Source: Ancylostoma caninum | Taxonomy: Eukaryota; Nematoda; Chromadorea; Rhabditida; Ancylostomatidae | Length of the DNA stretch: 64,000 bases | NCBI GenBank assembly: GCA_037903475.1 | Contig: JBAJFG010000362.1 | Location: 2,046,001-2,110,000, forward strand | Reading direction: 5' to 3' | In this document: in pieces, positions 8,401 to 14,560 of the stretch | Position numbering within the stretch: position 1 is the stretch's first letter | Layout of the letters: each line of letters begins with the position of its first letter | Made by a program: the position numbers and the translations under genes | The notes under the pieces: model-generated | Database searches by the model: none | Told to the model about the DNA's origin: nothing | Seen by the model: the letters and a program-made list of their open reading frames with translations, nothing else

Positions 8401-10045
8401 TCCAAACATTCCCCTCAGCTGTCATGAGTACCAGCTGTGAGGCGGCGATATTTTGGTTAAGACCTACTCCGGAAGCTTCGGTGGCCATATGTGTACTATT
8501 AGTAGTCACCCTTCTGCGGTCATTCTGACCGTTTGAGTTTCTTTGGTCTCTATGAGTGGCATTTGGGAATCTTGTGTTAGATTGACCCATGTTGTTCCGT
8601 GGTGGTTGGTTCCAGGAACTTGCCTGTGTTCGTGGCTGAAAGCCTTCCTTTTTCGAACAGATACTGCTATGATGTTTTTGTCCGCATTGTGAACAATCAG
8701 GTTTTCGGCAGTCGAAACTGTTATGATTAGCCGATCCACATTTCCAGCACCTATTTTGGTCTCTTAGCACCTTTCGGCGACTGTTTTGATCGGTGACAGT
8801 TCTGCATGCCCATGATGAGTGATTAGGCCTTTGGCAGAAAAGGCATTGGTCATTATAATGGACCCGTGGGAGGGTACTCTTCTCCTTTGTAATTGTGACC
8901 CTATTGTTAATTGAGGATCCTGATCGGTTCTCCACATAGCCTTTAGCGGCGATCTCGCACTTGAGATTGTTCATGACATCTTCTATTGTTTGTGCGGATT
9001 TCATTTGGCCTGAGACTAATACCGGCTTAACAATGTCTCGAGGGAACTTTGCCAGGATTGTCTCGCACCACATGGGATCGCTGGTATTTCGCACGTCATA
9101 TCCTGCGGACACCATATAATTGATTAGCATGTGAATCTGATCATATACAGCCATGCAACTGTCAGCGGAGTCGTAGGCTGGTTTCAAATTCACTAGTTTT
9201 TGAACTATTTGCGACCTATTTGTAGGCTGGTTGCAGTAGTTTTGTTGTAAAGTTTTGATTATCCAGTCATAGTTCTCTGGAACTAGCCTTATTCCTTTTA
9301 TCGCCGTTTGCGCACGGCCTCTTAGGCTCTCTTTCAGTAATAGAATTTTTTCCATCACGTCCAATTCTTTGCACTTGTGGACGAGTGTTTCGAATATAGC
9401 CCAGTATTCTGGGAAATCCTCCGCATTACCATGAAATTTTGGTAGTGATGCTTGCGGGGGTTTGATAGATCGATGATGATTTTGGACTGAATCATTTCTT
9501 TCTTGATTTACAGAACTTGATGTTGTTTGTGACTCAACGCGTTCTGATTCGTTGCTTGCGCTGGTTTGGTCATCTTGACCGTTTTGCGTGTATGTGTTGT
9601 CGGAAACGGTAATTTCGTTTCTCTGGGATTTTTGCGTGACATAGCCAAGTTTGACATCCATTTTGTCGCGCATACTTTTTGCATCATCCAGCCTAGCTGT
9701 CAACATGAAGATCAATTCGTTCGCGTCACCTATGGCGACCTGTAGTTGTGAGTCTTCTTCAATCTGCTCTATTTCAAGCATCAGATCCTTCCTTTCTGAT
9801 TTGTTTTTACAGTTTTTGTATTCATCTCTGATTTCGTTATACAGATTTTCTAGCTTATCTCTCCCTTCTCTGATTTGCCGTATGCCGCTTTGTATTAATG
9901 AAATGGTATATCTACAGTTTTCATAGCTATCCTCGTCTATCGTTGGATAGTCTACCTTTGCTGTGTAGTCTTTGTATCGTGCTGTCAGATTCTTCAGCGT
10001 AGTTGAGTTCATCATGATGGGTTTTTTGTGAAAGTGGAGCGCCAT
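2441..10045 (-). CDS. Gag-Pro-RT-RNaseH-Int-Env polyprotein (BEL/Pao)
   Basis: 2534 codons in one frame. Gag-like region: residues 1-480, with a DUF1759-type segment (FHGNAEDFPEYW, about 205) and three zinc knuckles (about 399-465). Aspartic protease: DSGA near 563. Reverse transcriptase: motif A MCDIEAAF near 915, and YVDN at 981-984 where the family has YVDD. RNase H: FADAS near 1145, IVSDSEIALW near 1220, ADAGTRG near 1280. Integrase: HHCC zinc finger near 1475-1515, then the D, D, E positions in GCDFMGP (about 1544), RTDCGTNF (about 1601) and GGAWERL (about 1655), followed by a DUF5641-like domain (about 1795-1845). Env: signal peptide near 1906-1923, a Gn-like ectodomain and membrane span (about 2020-2045), a second signal-like stretch (about 2086-2105), and a Gc-like Cys-rich part with a fusion-loop-like CGGIACGCF near 2225. 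Translation starts at 10045; a second in-frame ATG lies ten codons in. Confidence 0.95.
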   Translation of the reverse strand: MALHFHKKPIMMNSTTLKNLTARYKDYTAKVDYPTIDEDSYENCRYTISLIQSGIRQIREGRDKLENLYNEIRDEYKNCKNKSERKDLMLEIEQIEEDSQLQVAIGDANELIFMLTARLDDAKSMRDKMDVKLGYVTQKSQRNEITVSDNTYTQNGQDDQTSASNESERVESQTTSSSVNQERNDSVQNHHRSIKPPQASLPKFHGNAEDFPEYWAIFETLVHKCKELDVMEKILLLKESLRGRAQTAIKGIRLVPENYDWIIKTLQQNYCNQPTNRSQIVQKLVNLKPAYDSADSCMAVYDQIHMLINYMVSAGYDVRNTSDPMWCETILAKFPRDIVKPVLVSGQMKSAQTIEDVMNNLKCEIAAKGYVENRSGSSINNRVTITKEKSTLPRVHYNDQCLFCQRPNHSSWACRTVTDQNSRRKVLRDQNRCWKCGSANHNSFDCRKPDCSQCGQKHHSSICSKKEGFQPRTQASSWNQPPRNNMGQSNTRFPNATHRDQRNSNGQNDRRRVTTNSTHMATEASGVGLNQNIAASQLVLMTAEGNVWNYNKEEFEKVLFFFDSGAHKTVIEESLADHLGLPKTSTEICTMSGIGGHIENFRSHIVGIKLSTAFGEEVELSIQTKPIITNGFPSVKLSKEDITFLKSSNICLANSKLRGEHQKPHILVGLDYYHELVGGPNNVIKTPTGLHIAGTIFGPTVYGKGAMSQQNAGEPLCFGLTAVHESSEQEILHKMFELEGLGISSQECQKEDKAYEYLEQYSKRISYENGCITAPFPLKDNISDLEDNRSVAIRRLESLQKVLRENSEQCQWYCKILQKYEQEGMIETFSVAEEQAVGTYYMPHSGVWKPSKKVPLRIVFDASSKRKGKSSLNDVIHKGESFVNRIHDILVTSRMTKIVLMCDIEAAFTQIRLVNSHKDLCRFLWVKNVHLPPTKDNLICYRFRRLPFGVTACPSILNMALIAYLKEQGTDLANEIMSNIYVDNILMCAESTAEAVQKYHASKALFQKIGMNLREYISNCTEVNEQIKESDKLESSCLKLLGVNYNVKTDLFKTVTHFSSFDILTKKDVVSQINSVFDPIGFAGPLLVELKSMMREIFDTGTDWKTHLSSEVCLKWKQLCAKVNNAIILVPRPIPINSDSKLRMWVFADASKFAIAACAYVQCTASASISTLISGKIRLTPKKTRQTVPRLELVGMLVATRLCWSILSTMKSRIAQISIVSDSEIALWWLKSPKKLPIFVENQRERIFAIKSQIQENGIPLNFFHVDTDHNPADAGTRGLTAKEINHHDWINGPRWLEKSPQTWPIKSMDAVEESCIEEVPIQIISAANIEKPKITASKKRVLDLSRFSRMDKALRVQSVVGKTVKNWVSLTNKNQAKSKPISLEVASKYDSTSEITSNDIEISEHIIIIQEQKDVDLLELQKRFRDKHIICDKNGVIRHESRLQNAAIPYDTKSPIFIPEDSELIRLIVQKIHIDNAHCGKDHILAIARQKFWIPRASNAFKKIVKNCTTCKKYQGLPLGAPIMPSLPADRVISSKPFENVGCDFMGPFTSKSQEKFYVCLYTCLTTRAVHLEVVENMSTSAFLSSFIRFTSRRGVPKIVRTDCGTNFKHGERIIATIFEKDDSTGNSLMSYSASERIRWIFNPPGAPWMGGAWERLVGAVKRALNKSIGRKRLDFTEMSTVITRIEAIINTRPLTKVSLDDLTEIPLRPIDFLQGNVKFSFPVGHTTEEFEDPSFDPNFIQSRKQSLEAIRFSEAIANKFWESWRTQYLVSLRESQKMNLKQRRHLKRSIPVVGEIVLIEQDLIPRGNWPYGKVTEIITSTDGMIRSAKVLMPNHNVIHRPLNKIFPLGIRSFPEETSPTVQIINDPPTMPQRRQILNRISKTKAYEVIRDFESDLESSQGSMSLSTSMMLVTILSLISPSLAGNVTQGITCSKGKVDIAYPSGPFELCFEEQCRTFSQTNHSLNYVLPISPDDGMVTVRLKPLIRNNASAQIMNCERPQYCDHQYLLSKSLLGNPHCWPIGAVGTAAFLVYATLIITLLISFVLMKSIRKCQKHTLGSKRKTASPHPQGGICSFELTPLPGSTSISTVAILCTIISVTSACQHGYTRHTADLVCNEQNTCHYEYSRELLFNKVHSELCIELTYLNKTIGAIKIFKRPVEFKCMKIIESFTRSTRVEIHHVTRCAQAGSCIENKCLKMKSNETIPELRLSRKYPGYAGCFSSCGGIACGCFLPLPACTFYKVAHKPVSKRIFEIVKCPHWTPTISLDIEVTILGKNKTIFKNLRPYLKEDIDLVNITAISLQKPSNAIINKRFAVSENISFILPDGYRIPVECRDAEQATNAFSSCVSKVRCECGNSVHQCQCPEDSIRDLHVIRQANMPQYTPYGKIVQDQNDILAISNEEELILRVESKILKDSASLIINQKCDLQVSKVNGCYNCPHGAEFNVNCSSSTPAVVTVTCDSHRFTIRCNSSKENNWVLLNFEKANIHERCAVHCAENPEHILLEGTLLYYISTPNISIFENDVHGVPLTHQ

Positions 10046-10342
10046 TTTGCTTCAACACTTCAGTCCCTTTCTAGTTCAAAATTAACTCTGTTTTGGCTTG
10101 TGGCCTAGAGTTGTCTCCAGGTACTTTCGTACGGGAGTAGGGTCCCTGGTATCGGGATGAATCGGATCGATTCACGGTCTTGTGATCTGACCGTTTGACT
10201 TGCTCTGGTATGAGCTGTTTTTTACTCCTGGTCCCAAAGTTGTTACGCTTTGGCACGGGAGATTGGTTTGCTCTGGTGTGAGCTGTCTTCGCTCCTGGTC
10301 CCAAAGTTGTTACGCTTTGACACGGGAGAAATTGGCTGTTTA
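10046..10342 (-). other. Untranslated leader of BEL element
   Basis: About 300 bases between the primer site and the polyprotein start. It holds a direct tandem duplication of 68 bp (10201-10268 and 10269-10336) with the shared core gttgttacgctttg. The position suits a packaging or translation-control element, but that is inference. Confidence 0.6.
10201..10336. repeat. 68-bp tandem duplication in the element leader
   Basis: Two adjacent copies, each starting tgctctggt and containing ctcctggtcccaaagttg, followed by acgctttg and cacgggaga. They differ at only a few positions. Confidence 0.85.
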
Positions 10343-10355
10343 GGCCGATGCACCA
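10343..10355 (-). promoter_or_regulatory. Primer binding site for tRNA-Gly
   Basis: The plus-strand bases GGCCGATGCACCA equal the 3' end, with CCA, of eukaryotic tRNA-Gly of the GCATCGG...CCGATGC acceptor type. The element strand is therefore complementary over 13 nt. The site lies three bases inside the 5' LTR, where a minus-strand primer site must be. Confidence 0.85.
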
Positions 10356-10358
10356 AAA

Positions 10359-10650
10359 TGTGTGGGCGCTTGAAGACTGGGGATGAGACCCTTTCAAGAG
10401 TGTCCACAGAATGGACAGCCGGATGACAACAGACAGGGTTTTGAAGCCCTGGATCAATAACAGTAACGGTGGTTCAGACTTTTTATAGCAATTACGGCAC
10501 AGAGGTCGGGAGGTAGCAAGCGCTCCCTAGACGTACGGATATGTGTCTAATGGCCCTACTCCCCCACTCGAGGTAGGGGTACTGGCCACGCCCCCTATGG
10601 AGGGAGCGCGGCTTACAATAATTACTTAGGGGATCATCGATTCGATGATA
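10359..10650 (-). repeat. 5' LTR of BEL element
   Basis: 292 bp, paired with 920-1211. It drives transcription of the element. The TATA-like sequence GCTATAAAAA lies at 10480-10489 on minus. The six differences from the partner LTR are confined to 10398-10411. Confidence 0.95.
10480..10489 (-). promoter_or_regulatory. TATA-like box in 5' LTR
   Basis: GCTATAAAAA on the minus strand, about 170 bases into the LTR. A start of transcription around 10450-10460 would give a usual R/U5 layout. Inferred from position only. Confidence 0.5.
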
Positions 10651-10806
10651 CAATCCTTCGTACCCTCCGTATAGTAAGGACCTGTAAATGATCTGCTCCA
10701 ATCGAACTTTTTCGTCCTCGATCGCCCTCATTGCGCCGCTCAAAGTACTAAGAGCCGTTTTTTCACGAGGCTTTTTCCTATTTGCTCTACCAACGTATTG
10801 TCCTTC
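10651..10806 (-). pseudogene. Coding-like target sequence interrupted by the BEL element
   Basis: Open on minus from just after a TAA (10807-10809) into the LTR. It reads through basic residues, then AIEDEKVRLEQIIYRSLLYG and GYEGL, continuing at 888-919 beyond the element. A diverged relative at 45409-45636 (minus) has EVTEVEKFRLEQVFNMLLLS in the matching place and ends in Asp-stop likewise. It could be an exon of a host gene family or part of another repeat. The first base pairs carry the right-hand CAATC duplication (10651-10655). Confidence 0.45.
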
Positions 10807-10930
10807 TTAGGACCAGCAAAAACCCAATTTTTTAGGGGCTCTGCCCCGGACCCTGTACGAAGCCCCCTTTGAATTTCGCCCTTTTCACGAAGCCCAGCAT
10901 GCCCCCGGGACAGCTGTGCTGGGGCCTGTG

Positions 10931-10988
10931 GCTAAAGCCGCGTCGTGGCCACGTCCCTCTTGACTGCGGACATTTGGAGCTTCCTGTA
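10931..10988. repeat. Truncated MITE end (21.4-kb family)
   Basis: The stretch from ctaaagccgcgtcgtggcca to catttggagcttcctgta matches, with one change in the core, the right end of the MITE at 21406-21599. The outer bases match the complement of that element's left flank. Only one end is present here. Confidence 0.8.
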
Positions 10989-10998
10989 CGTTAGGTGT

Positions 10999-11104
10999 AC
11001 TAACAAGTCAGAGCATTCTGGACGTGTCAGCTAACAAGTCAGTACGTGAAAGACGGGTCATATTATCGACTTATACCAAGTGCCCCTCCCCCCAACTCCA
11101 TTTT
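10999..11104. repeat. Dispersed repeat, taacaagtcagag family (copy 1)
   Basis: Contains taacaagtcagagc, ggtcatattatcgac, taccaagtgcccc and a C-rich end caactccatttt. Other copies lie at 12383-12495 and 41682-41875; the last has both inverted ends. Confidence 0.85.
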
Positions 11105-11140
11105 CCCCGAAGTGATCGCTAGTACAGTACCGGGTCAACC

Positions 11141-11408
11141 ATTATTGCATCATACAATACCGCCCATCTGATCTGCCGTGCCGCACTATCCACGCGACGC
11201 AATAGACCAGATGGGCGTGCCAGTATTGCTTTTTTACTCATGTTCTCCTCCTTTTTCTTCGTTTTTGTTTTCATTTCAAAAGTCAGCGTAGCATCAAACA
11301 TAAGCGGAACAGCAATAACGGCAGCGCCCAACAACCAGCGCTCCCAGCGCGTCGTGGTGGTGCGGCGCGGCAGGCCAGATGGGCGCTATTCTATGATGCA
11401 AAAATCAT
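11141..11408. repeat. Foldback MITE
   Basis: Left arm 11141-11204 (ttattgcatcatacaatacc, then gcccatctgatctgccg) pairs with right arm 11343-11408 as an imperfect inverted repeat of about 64 bp. The spacer of about 135 bp has no ORF of note. Confidence 0.75.
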
Positions 11409-11603
11409 CGACCGGCACTGCAGGTTGTGGACTCACTCACATTCTCGGTGAGGTATAGTCCGTTCCAAAAGCGACGATAGTTGAGTATTCGTGCCAGTGA
11501 CATGCATTTCTCGTCTGCCTCTCCGAATACGGCACTATTCCTCTCATTCTCTAATTTCTGCGCAACTATATACGTTTCCCCGTAGAACACACTATAGTTG
11601 CAG

Positions 11604-12332
11604 ATTCTGCATCTTCTCGACACGCTGAATCCAGCGATATATTTAAATTGTCTCAAAACGGTCTTTAAACCCGTCTTACGGTAAGGGGTCTGTAACAGTT
11701 TACTAACCGGACTTGACGTGGACACGCCACGACTCGTTGGCCAACGCTGCGGCCGTGGCAGGGAGCCAGCACAGCGATCGAAATTTGGAACGATCCGCCT
11801 CCGGGCTCCAAAAATGTAGCCGCTTCGACCCTTTCGAAGACGAGGCTTTTGTCACTTTTCGGCCTGTTGATGTACATTACTGGGATCAACATGGCGAGAA
11901 GGTCTAGGATGTCTACACCTCCAACACGCGGAATGAGGTGTACTCCTGCGTTAAAGGCAGGGGCTCACCTCATTCGCGTGTTGGAGGTATCAGCATATCC
12001 TAGAGCTTTTCGGCTCATTGATCCCACTAATGTACATCAACAGGCTCAAAAGCGACAAAGGCCCCGCCCCATTTTTGAAAGGGTCGAGCTGGCTACATTT
12101 TTGGAGCCCGGAGGCGGATCGCTCCAAATTTCGATCGCTGTGCTGGCTGGCTGCCACGGCTGCCGCGGTGGCCAACGAGTCTTGGCGTGTTCAATCGATA
12201 AGATCAACGGCTTCACATGTCAACTCGGGTTGGCAAACTGTTACAGATCCCGTCCTGGAAGACGGGTTTATAGACCATTCTGAGACAACTTATGTATACC
12301 GTTGGAACCATCGCGCCGAGTAGATGCAGAAT
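11604..12332. repeat. Long foldback element (arms about 350 bp)
   Basis: The whole segment is a large imperfect palindrome. The outer arms attctgcatct and agatgcagaat lie at 11604 and 12332. Inner matches include the block near 11760-11830 against 12070-12150 (gcctccgggctccaaaaatg and its complement). The centre near 11945-11975 carries cctccaacacgcg and its complement. Short ORFs on both strands mirror each other and are by-products. Confidence 0.8.
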
Positions 12333-12382
12333 GAGCTGTTAGCTGAACTACGAAAATGAGGTGGACCCCTGCCTTTAAGAGA

Positions 12383-12495
12383 GCTAACAAGTCAGAGCCT
12401 CCTGTACGTGTCAGCTAATAAGTCAGAACGTGTATAAAGGGGAGGTCATATTATCGACCAATACCAAGTGCCCCCCCCCCCCCCAACTCCATTTT
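12383..12495. repeat. Dispersed repeat, taacaagtcagag family (copy 2)
   Basis: Same order of blocks as at 10999-11104. The C tract has grown to 14 (12471-12484). Confidence 0.85.
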
Positions 12496-12725
12496 CGCCA
12501 TCTCTCCTAATATTGTTTTAAAGGAAGGATCGAAGAGAAAGCATTATCTGGAACGTAACCTATGACCTTTTCAATCCCGTCGTAAGAATTTGACGTTATT
12601 TCCCACCAGAAACCAGATGCTGTCTTGAAAAAAAGTCACATTTACTTCAAGAGTTTATAAAACACACCGCTCTTCAAGCCAATCTTGCTACATATTTTAG
12701 GGTGAGTTGCAAGTGTAAATGACAA

Positions 12726-12989
12726 CTATTCTGATATATAACTGTGAAGCACGAACGCAACCCGAACAGCGTAATGAATTGAATAGAAACCTTGGCAGCA
12801 TCACCTCTCGGTTGCTGTCATCTTCCCCTCATTTGCTGCTCAAACTTTCGTCCATATAGCAGCAGTTGCCGAAAGATAGCAGCAATTGAGGAGAGGAAGG
12901 CAGCAGCTGAGAACAAATGCTGCTAGGGTTCCTATTCGACCTATTGCGCTGTTCGAGCTGCGTTCCCAGCGCGCATTTATCAGAGAATT
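12726..12989. repeat. Palindromic MITE, gcagcacgaacgcag family (copy 1)
   Basis: Terminal inverted repeats start near aagcacgaacgcaacccgaa and end near tgttcgagctgcgttc. The interior is rich in agcagcaatt words that themselves pair. A second, better preserved copy lies at 35074-35332. Confidence 0.85.
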
Positions 12990-13089
12990 TGTTAGCCTCC
13001 AGTTATAACGCACTAATACCCTAAGTAAAGTCTACTCAGGATGCTTCCTTCATTTCACGGAACTCAACAAAGTACTCCATTGCAACTGT

Positions 13090-13105
13090 GGCCCTAAAGA
13101 GGGCC
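13090..13105 (-). terminator. Histone mRNA 3' stem-loop (minus strand)
   Basis: Reads GGCCCTCTTTAGGGCC on minus: a six-base stem with a four-base loop, identical to the one behind the H2A gene. It lies downstream of the decayed H2B and shows that the pseudogene was once a replication-dependent histone gene. Confidence 0.85.
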
Positions 13106-13345
13106 GTGGGATTAGAGGAATTACTCCAGAAATGGGCAAGGCCTATCTCCTGAAAGTGTATGTTGTCACAGTTTTCGAGCCCTAAGCGCCATGCTTGCTT
13201 GGGGGGGGGGAGCAGGCGACGTCGTGGGCTTTGTGGGAGGAGGACGTCGATCTCTTGTTGCAGTGACACTTCTTTCGACGATACACCAGTGTACCGATGG
13301 AGCTGCTTCAGCGCACGATGGATTCGCGCAAGGTACATCTTCTTC
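13106..13345 (-). pseudogene. Decayed histone H2B
   Basis: On the minus strand the segment around 13270-13340 reads YLARIHRALKQLHRYTGVSS and KEVSL. This fits the alpha-1/loop-1 part of H2B, where the family has a YxxYIYxVLKQVHPDTGxSS pattern. After that the match is lost: a poly-C/G run at 13201-13210 and frameshifts replace the rest of the fold, and there is no start with the basic N-tail. The histone stem-loop at 13090-13105 still follows. Divergent H2A-H2B pairs sharing a promoter are the normal arrangement in nematodes, and this relic sits in that position relative to the H2A at 14113. An alternative, a chance match, is unlikely given the LKQ-H--TG-SSK spacing and the stem-loop. Confidence 0.7.
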
Positions 13346-13380
13346 CAGTGGCTGCTCTGCCCCCTCTGAGGGAAGGATTA

Positions 13381-13904
13381 GAGACTATTTCTACATATTT
13401 AATTCGGCTCCTTGGCAAATGCCAAGACTGGCAGCGCTCATCGCTGGACCCATCTACTAAGGAACGCTGCGGTCTTTCGAACTCTGTGTTGGGGAAGAGT
13501 TTCGAATAGGTTGCTGGTACAGTTGAGCAACTTTCCGTCCCCTACCAGTGCTGTATTATTCTGTCAGTCTTGTCTTTATCGCACTGTGGGCATTCCAGCT
13601 TGGTGCCCATTTGCATTTGCTAATTTGTTCACGGATTTTCAGCACAGTTTGTAGATTTTAGCACGCTCGAGTTCAGTCTGGTACTTAGCCGGAATGCCCA
13701 CAACGAGATAAAGACAGGAATAGAACACTGACAGAATAATGGAGCAGTGGCAGACGACGGAAATGTGCTCATCCGAACCAACTATCTGATCCAAACTCTT
13801 CCCCAGCGCAGTGTTCAAGAGACCATAGCGTTCCGGAGTAGATGGGCACAGCGACAGCCTTGGCATTTGCCAAGGAGCGGAATTAAATATGTAGAAATAG
13901 TCTC
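13381..13904. repeat. Large palindrome between the two histone genes
   Basis: Left arm 13381-13605 and right arm about 13680-13904 are inverted copies (for example gagactatttctacatattt and cattccagct/agccggaatg). They are about 85-90 percent alike and separated by a loop of about 75 bp. It fills most of the shared upstream region of the H2B relic and H2A. Confidence 0.8.
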
Positions 13905-13999
13905 AACTGGGGGAAGGGGGGGGGGGACCTATCCTTGGCCCTTCCTCCTACTTCTTGCTCATCAGCGGACTGCTTCGGTGGCACTACTTCACTCTGTCG

Positions 14000-14067
14000 T
14001 GACGTCACGACCAATTTTATAGCGGGTCCGCGAGTATGCTCCGCCCCCTCGGCGGTGCCTATAAAAG
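14000..14067 (+). promoter_or_regulatory. H2A promoter: CRE, CCAAT and TATA
   Basis: A palindromic TGACGTCA lies at 14000-14007, CCAAT at 14011-14015 and TATAAAAG at 14060-14067. The TATA box is 46 bases upstream of the H2A ATG, giving a short leader as usual for replication-dependent histone genes. Confidence 0.75.
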
Positions 14068-14112
14068 CGACGCCAGAGCGTTAGCCCCATCAGTGTTCAC
14101 AGATTCGTGAAG

Positions 14113-14502
14113 ATGTCTGGACGTGGAAAAGGAGGCAAGTCGAAGAGCGGAGCCAAGACGAAGTCACGATCAGCACGAGCAGGACTGCAGTTCCCCGTCA
14201 GCCGGGTTCACCGCAAGCTGCGCAGAGGAAACTACGCCACCCGCATCGGAGGAGGAGCTCCCGTCTACCTGGCCGCAGTACTCGAGTACCTCGCCGCCGA
14301 AGTTCTGGAGTTGGCCGGAAATGCAGCACGTGACAACAAGAAGACCCGCATCAACCCGCGCCATGTGCAGCTGGCTGTCCGTAACGACGAGGAGCTGAAC
14401 AAACTGCTGTCCCGTGTGACCATCTCTCAGGGCGGAGTCCTACCGAACATCCACGCGGTTCTTCTGCCGAAGAAGACTGCCGCTGAGAAGGAAGAAAAGT
14501 AG
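14113..14502 (+). CDS. Histone H2A (replication-dependent type, divergent sequence)
   Basis: 129 residues, intronless, nucleosome core histone. The start is the ATG at 14113 (MSGRGKGGK); codons upstream in frame belong to the leader. The basic N-tail is residues 2-18, then [20 protein letters not shown], the histone fold with [20 protein letters not shown], the acidic-patch residues (E in [10 protein letters not shown], and NDEEL), and a docking region with [13 protein letters not shown]. The C-terminus is short, with no SQ motif, so it is not H2A.X, and the docking sequence is not H2A.Z. Several positions that are near-invariant in animals differ: VSRVHR for VGRLHR, RIGGGAP for RVGAGAP, INPRHVQ for [16 protein letters not shown] for LLAGVTIAQ. 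A functional gene is likely: promoter, full frame and stem-loop are intact. Confidence 0.95.
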   Translation: MSGRGKGGKSKSGAKTKSRSARAGLQFPVSRVHRKLRRGNYATRIGGGAPVYLAAVLEYLAAEVLELAGNAARDNKKTRINPRHVQLAVRNDEELNKLLSRVTISQGGVLPNIHAVLLPKKTAAEKEEK

Positions 14503-14544
14503 TAGCTATTTGAGCTACAACAAACTAACCTATACTAACCCAAC

Positions 14545-14560
14545 GGCCCTCTTTAGGGCC
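14545..14560 (+). terminator. Histone mRNA 3' stem-loop
   Basis: GGCCCTCTTTAGGGCC, a six-base stem and four-base loop 42 bases after the H2A stop, fits the metazoan histone processing signal bound by SLBP. No purine-rich U7 site is obvious. Confidence 0.9.

Larger units (their letters stand above)
920..10650 (-). mobile_element. Complete env-bearing BEL/Pao LTR retrotransposon
   Basis: A 9.7-kb element on the minus strand. In element order: 5' LTR 10359-10650, tRNA-Gly primer site, leader with a tandem duplication, gag-pol-env ORF, an in-frame membrane segment behind one TAG, a small zinc-knuckle ORF, and 3' LTR 920-1211. It is flanked by CAATC on both sides. The LTRs differ at only six sites, and the main ORF has no internal stop, so it is a young insertion. 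Nematode BEL elements with phlebovirus-type glycoproteins are known; this has the same general design. The oddities are the RT YVDN box, the amber codon before the envelope anchor and the extra 3' ORF. Confidence 0.95.

Noticed and set aside
10492..10743. 83-codon minus ORF through the 5' LTR
   Set aside because: Chance fusion of the interrupted target ORF with LTR sequence created by the insertion.
11849..12323. Overlapping plus and minus ORFs up to 144 codons
   Set aside because: Mirror images of each other produced by the large foldback repeat.
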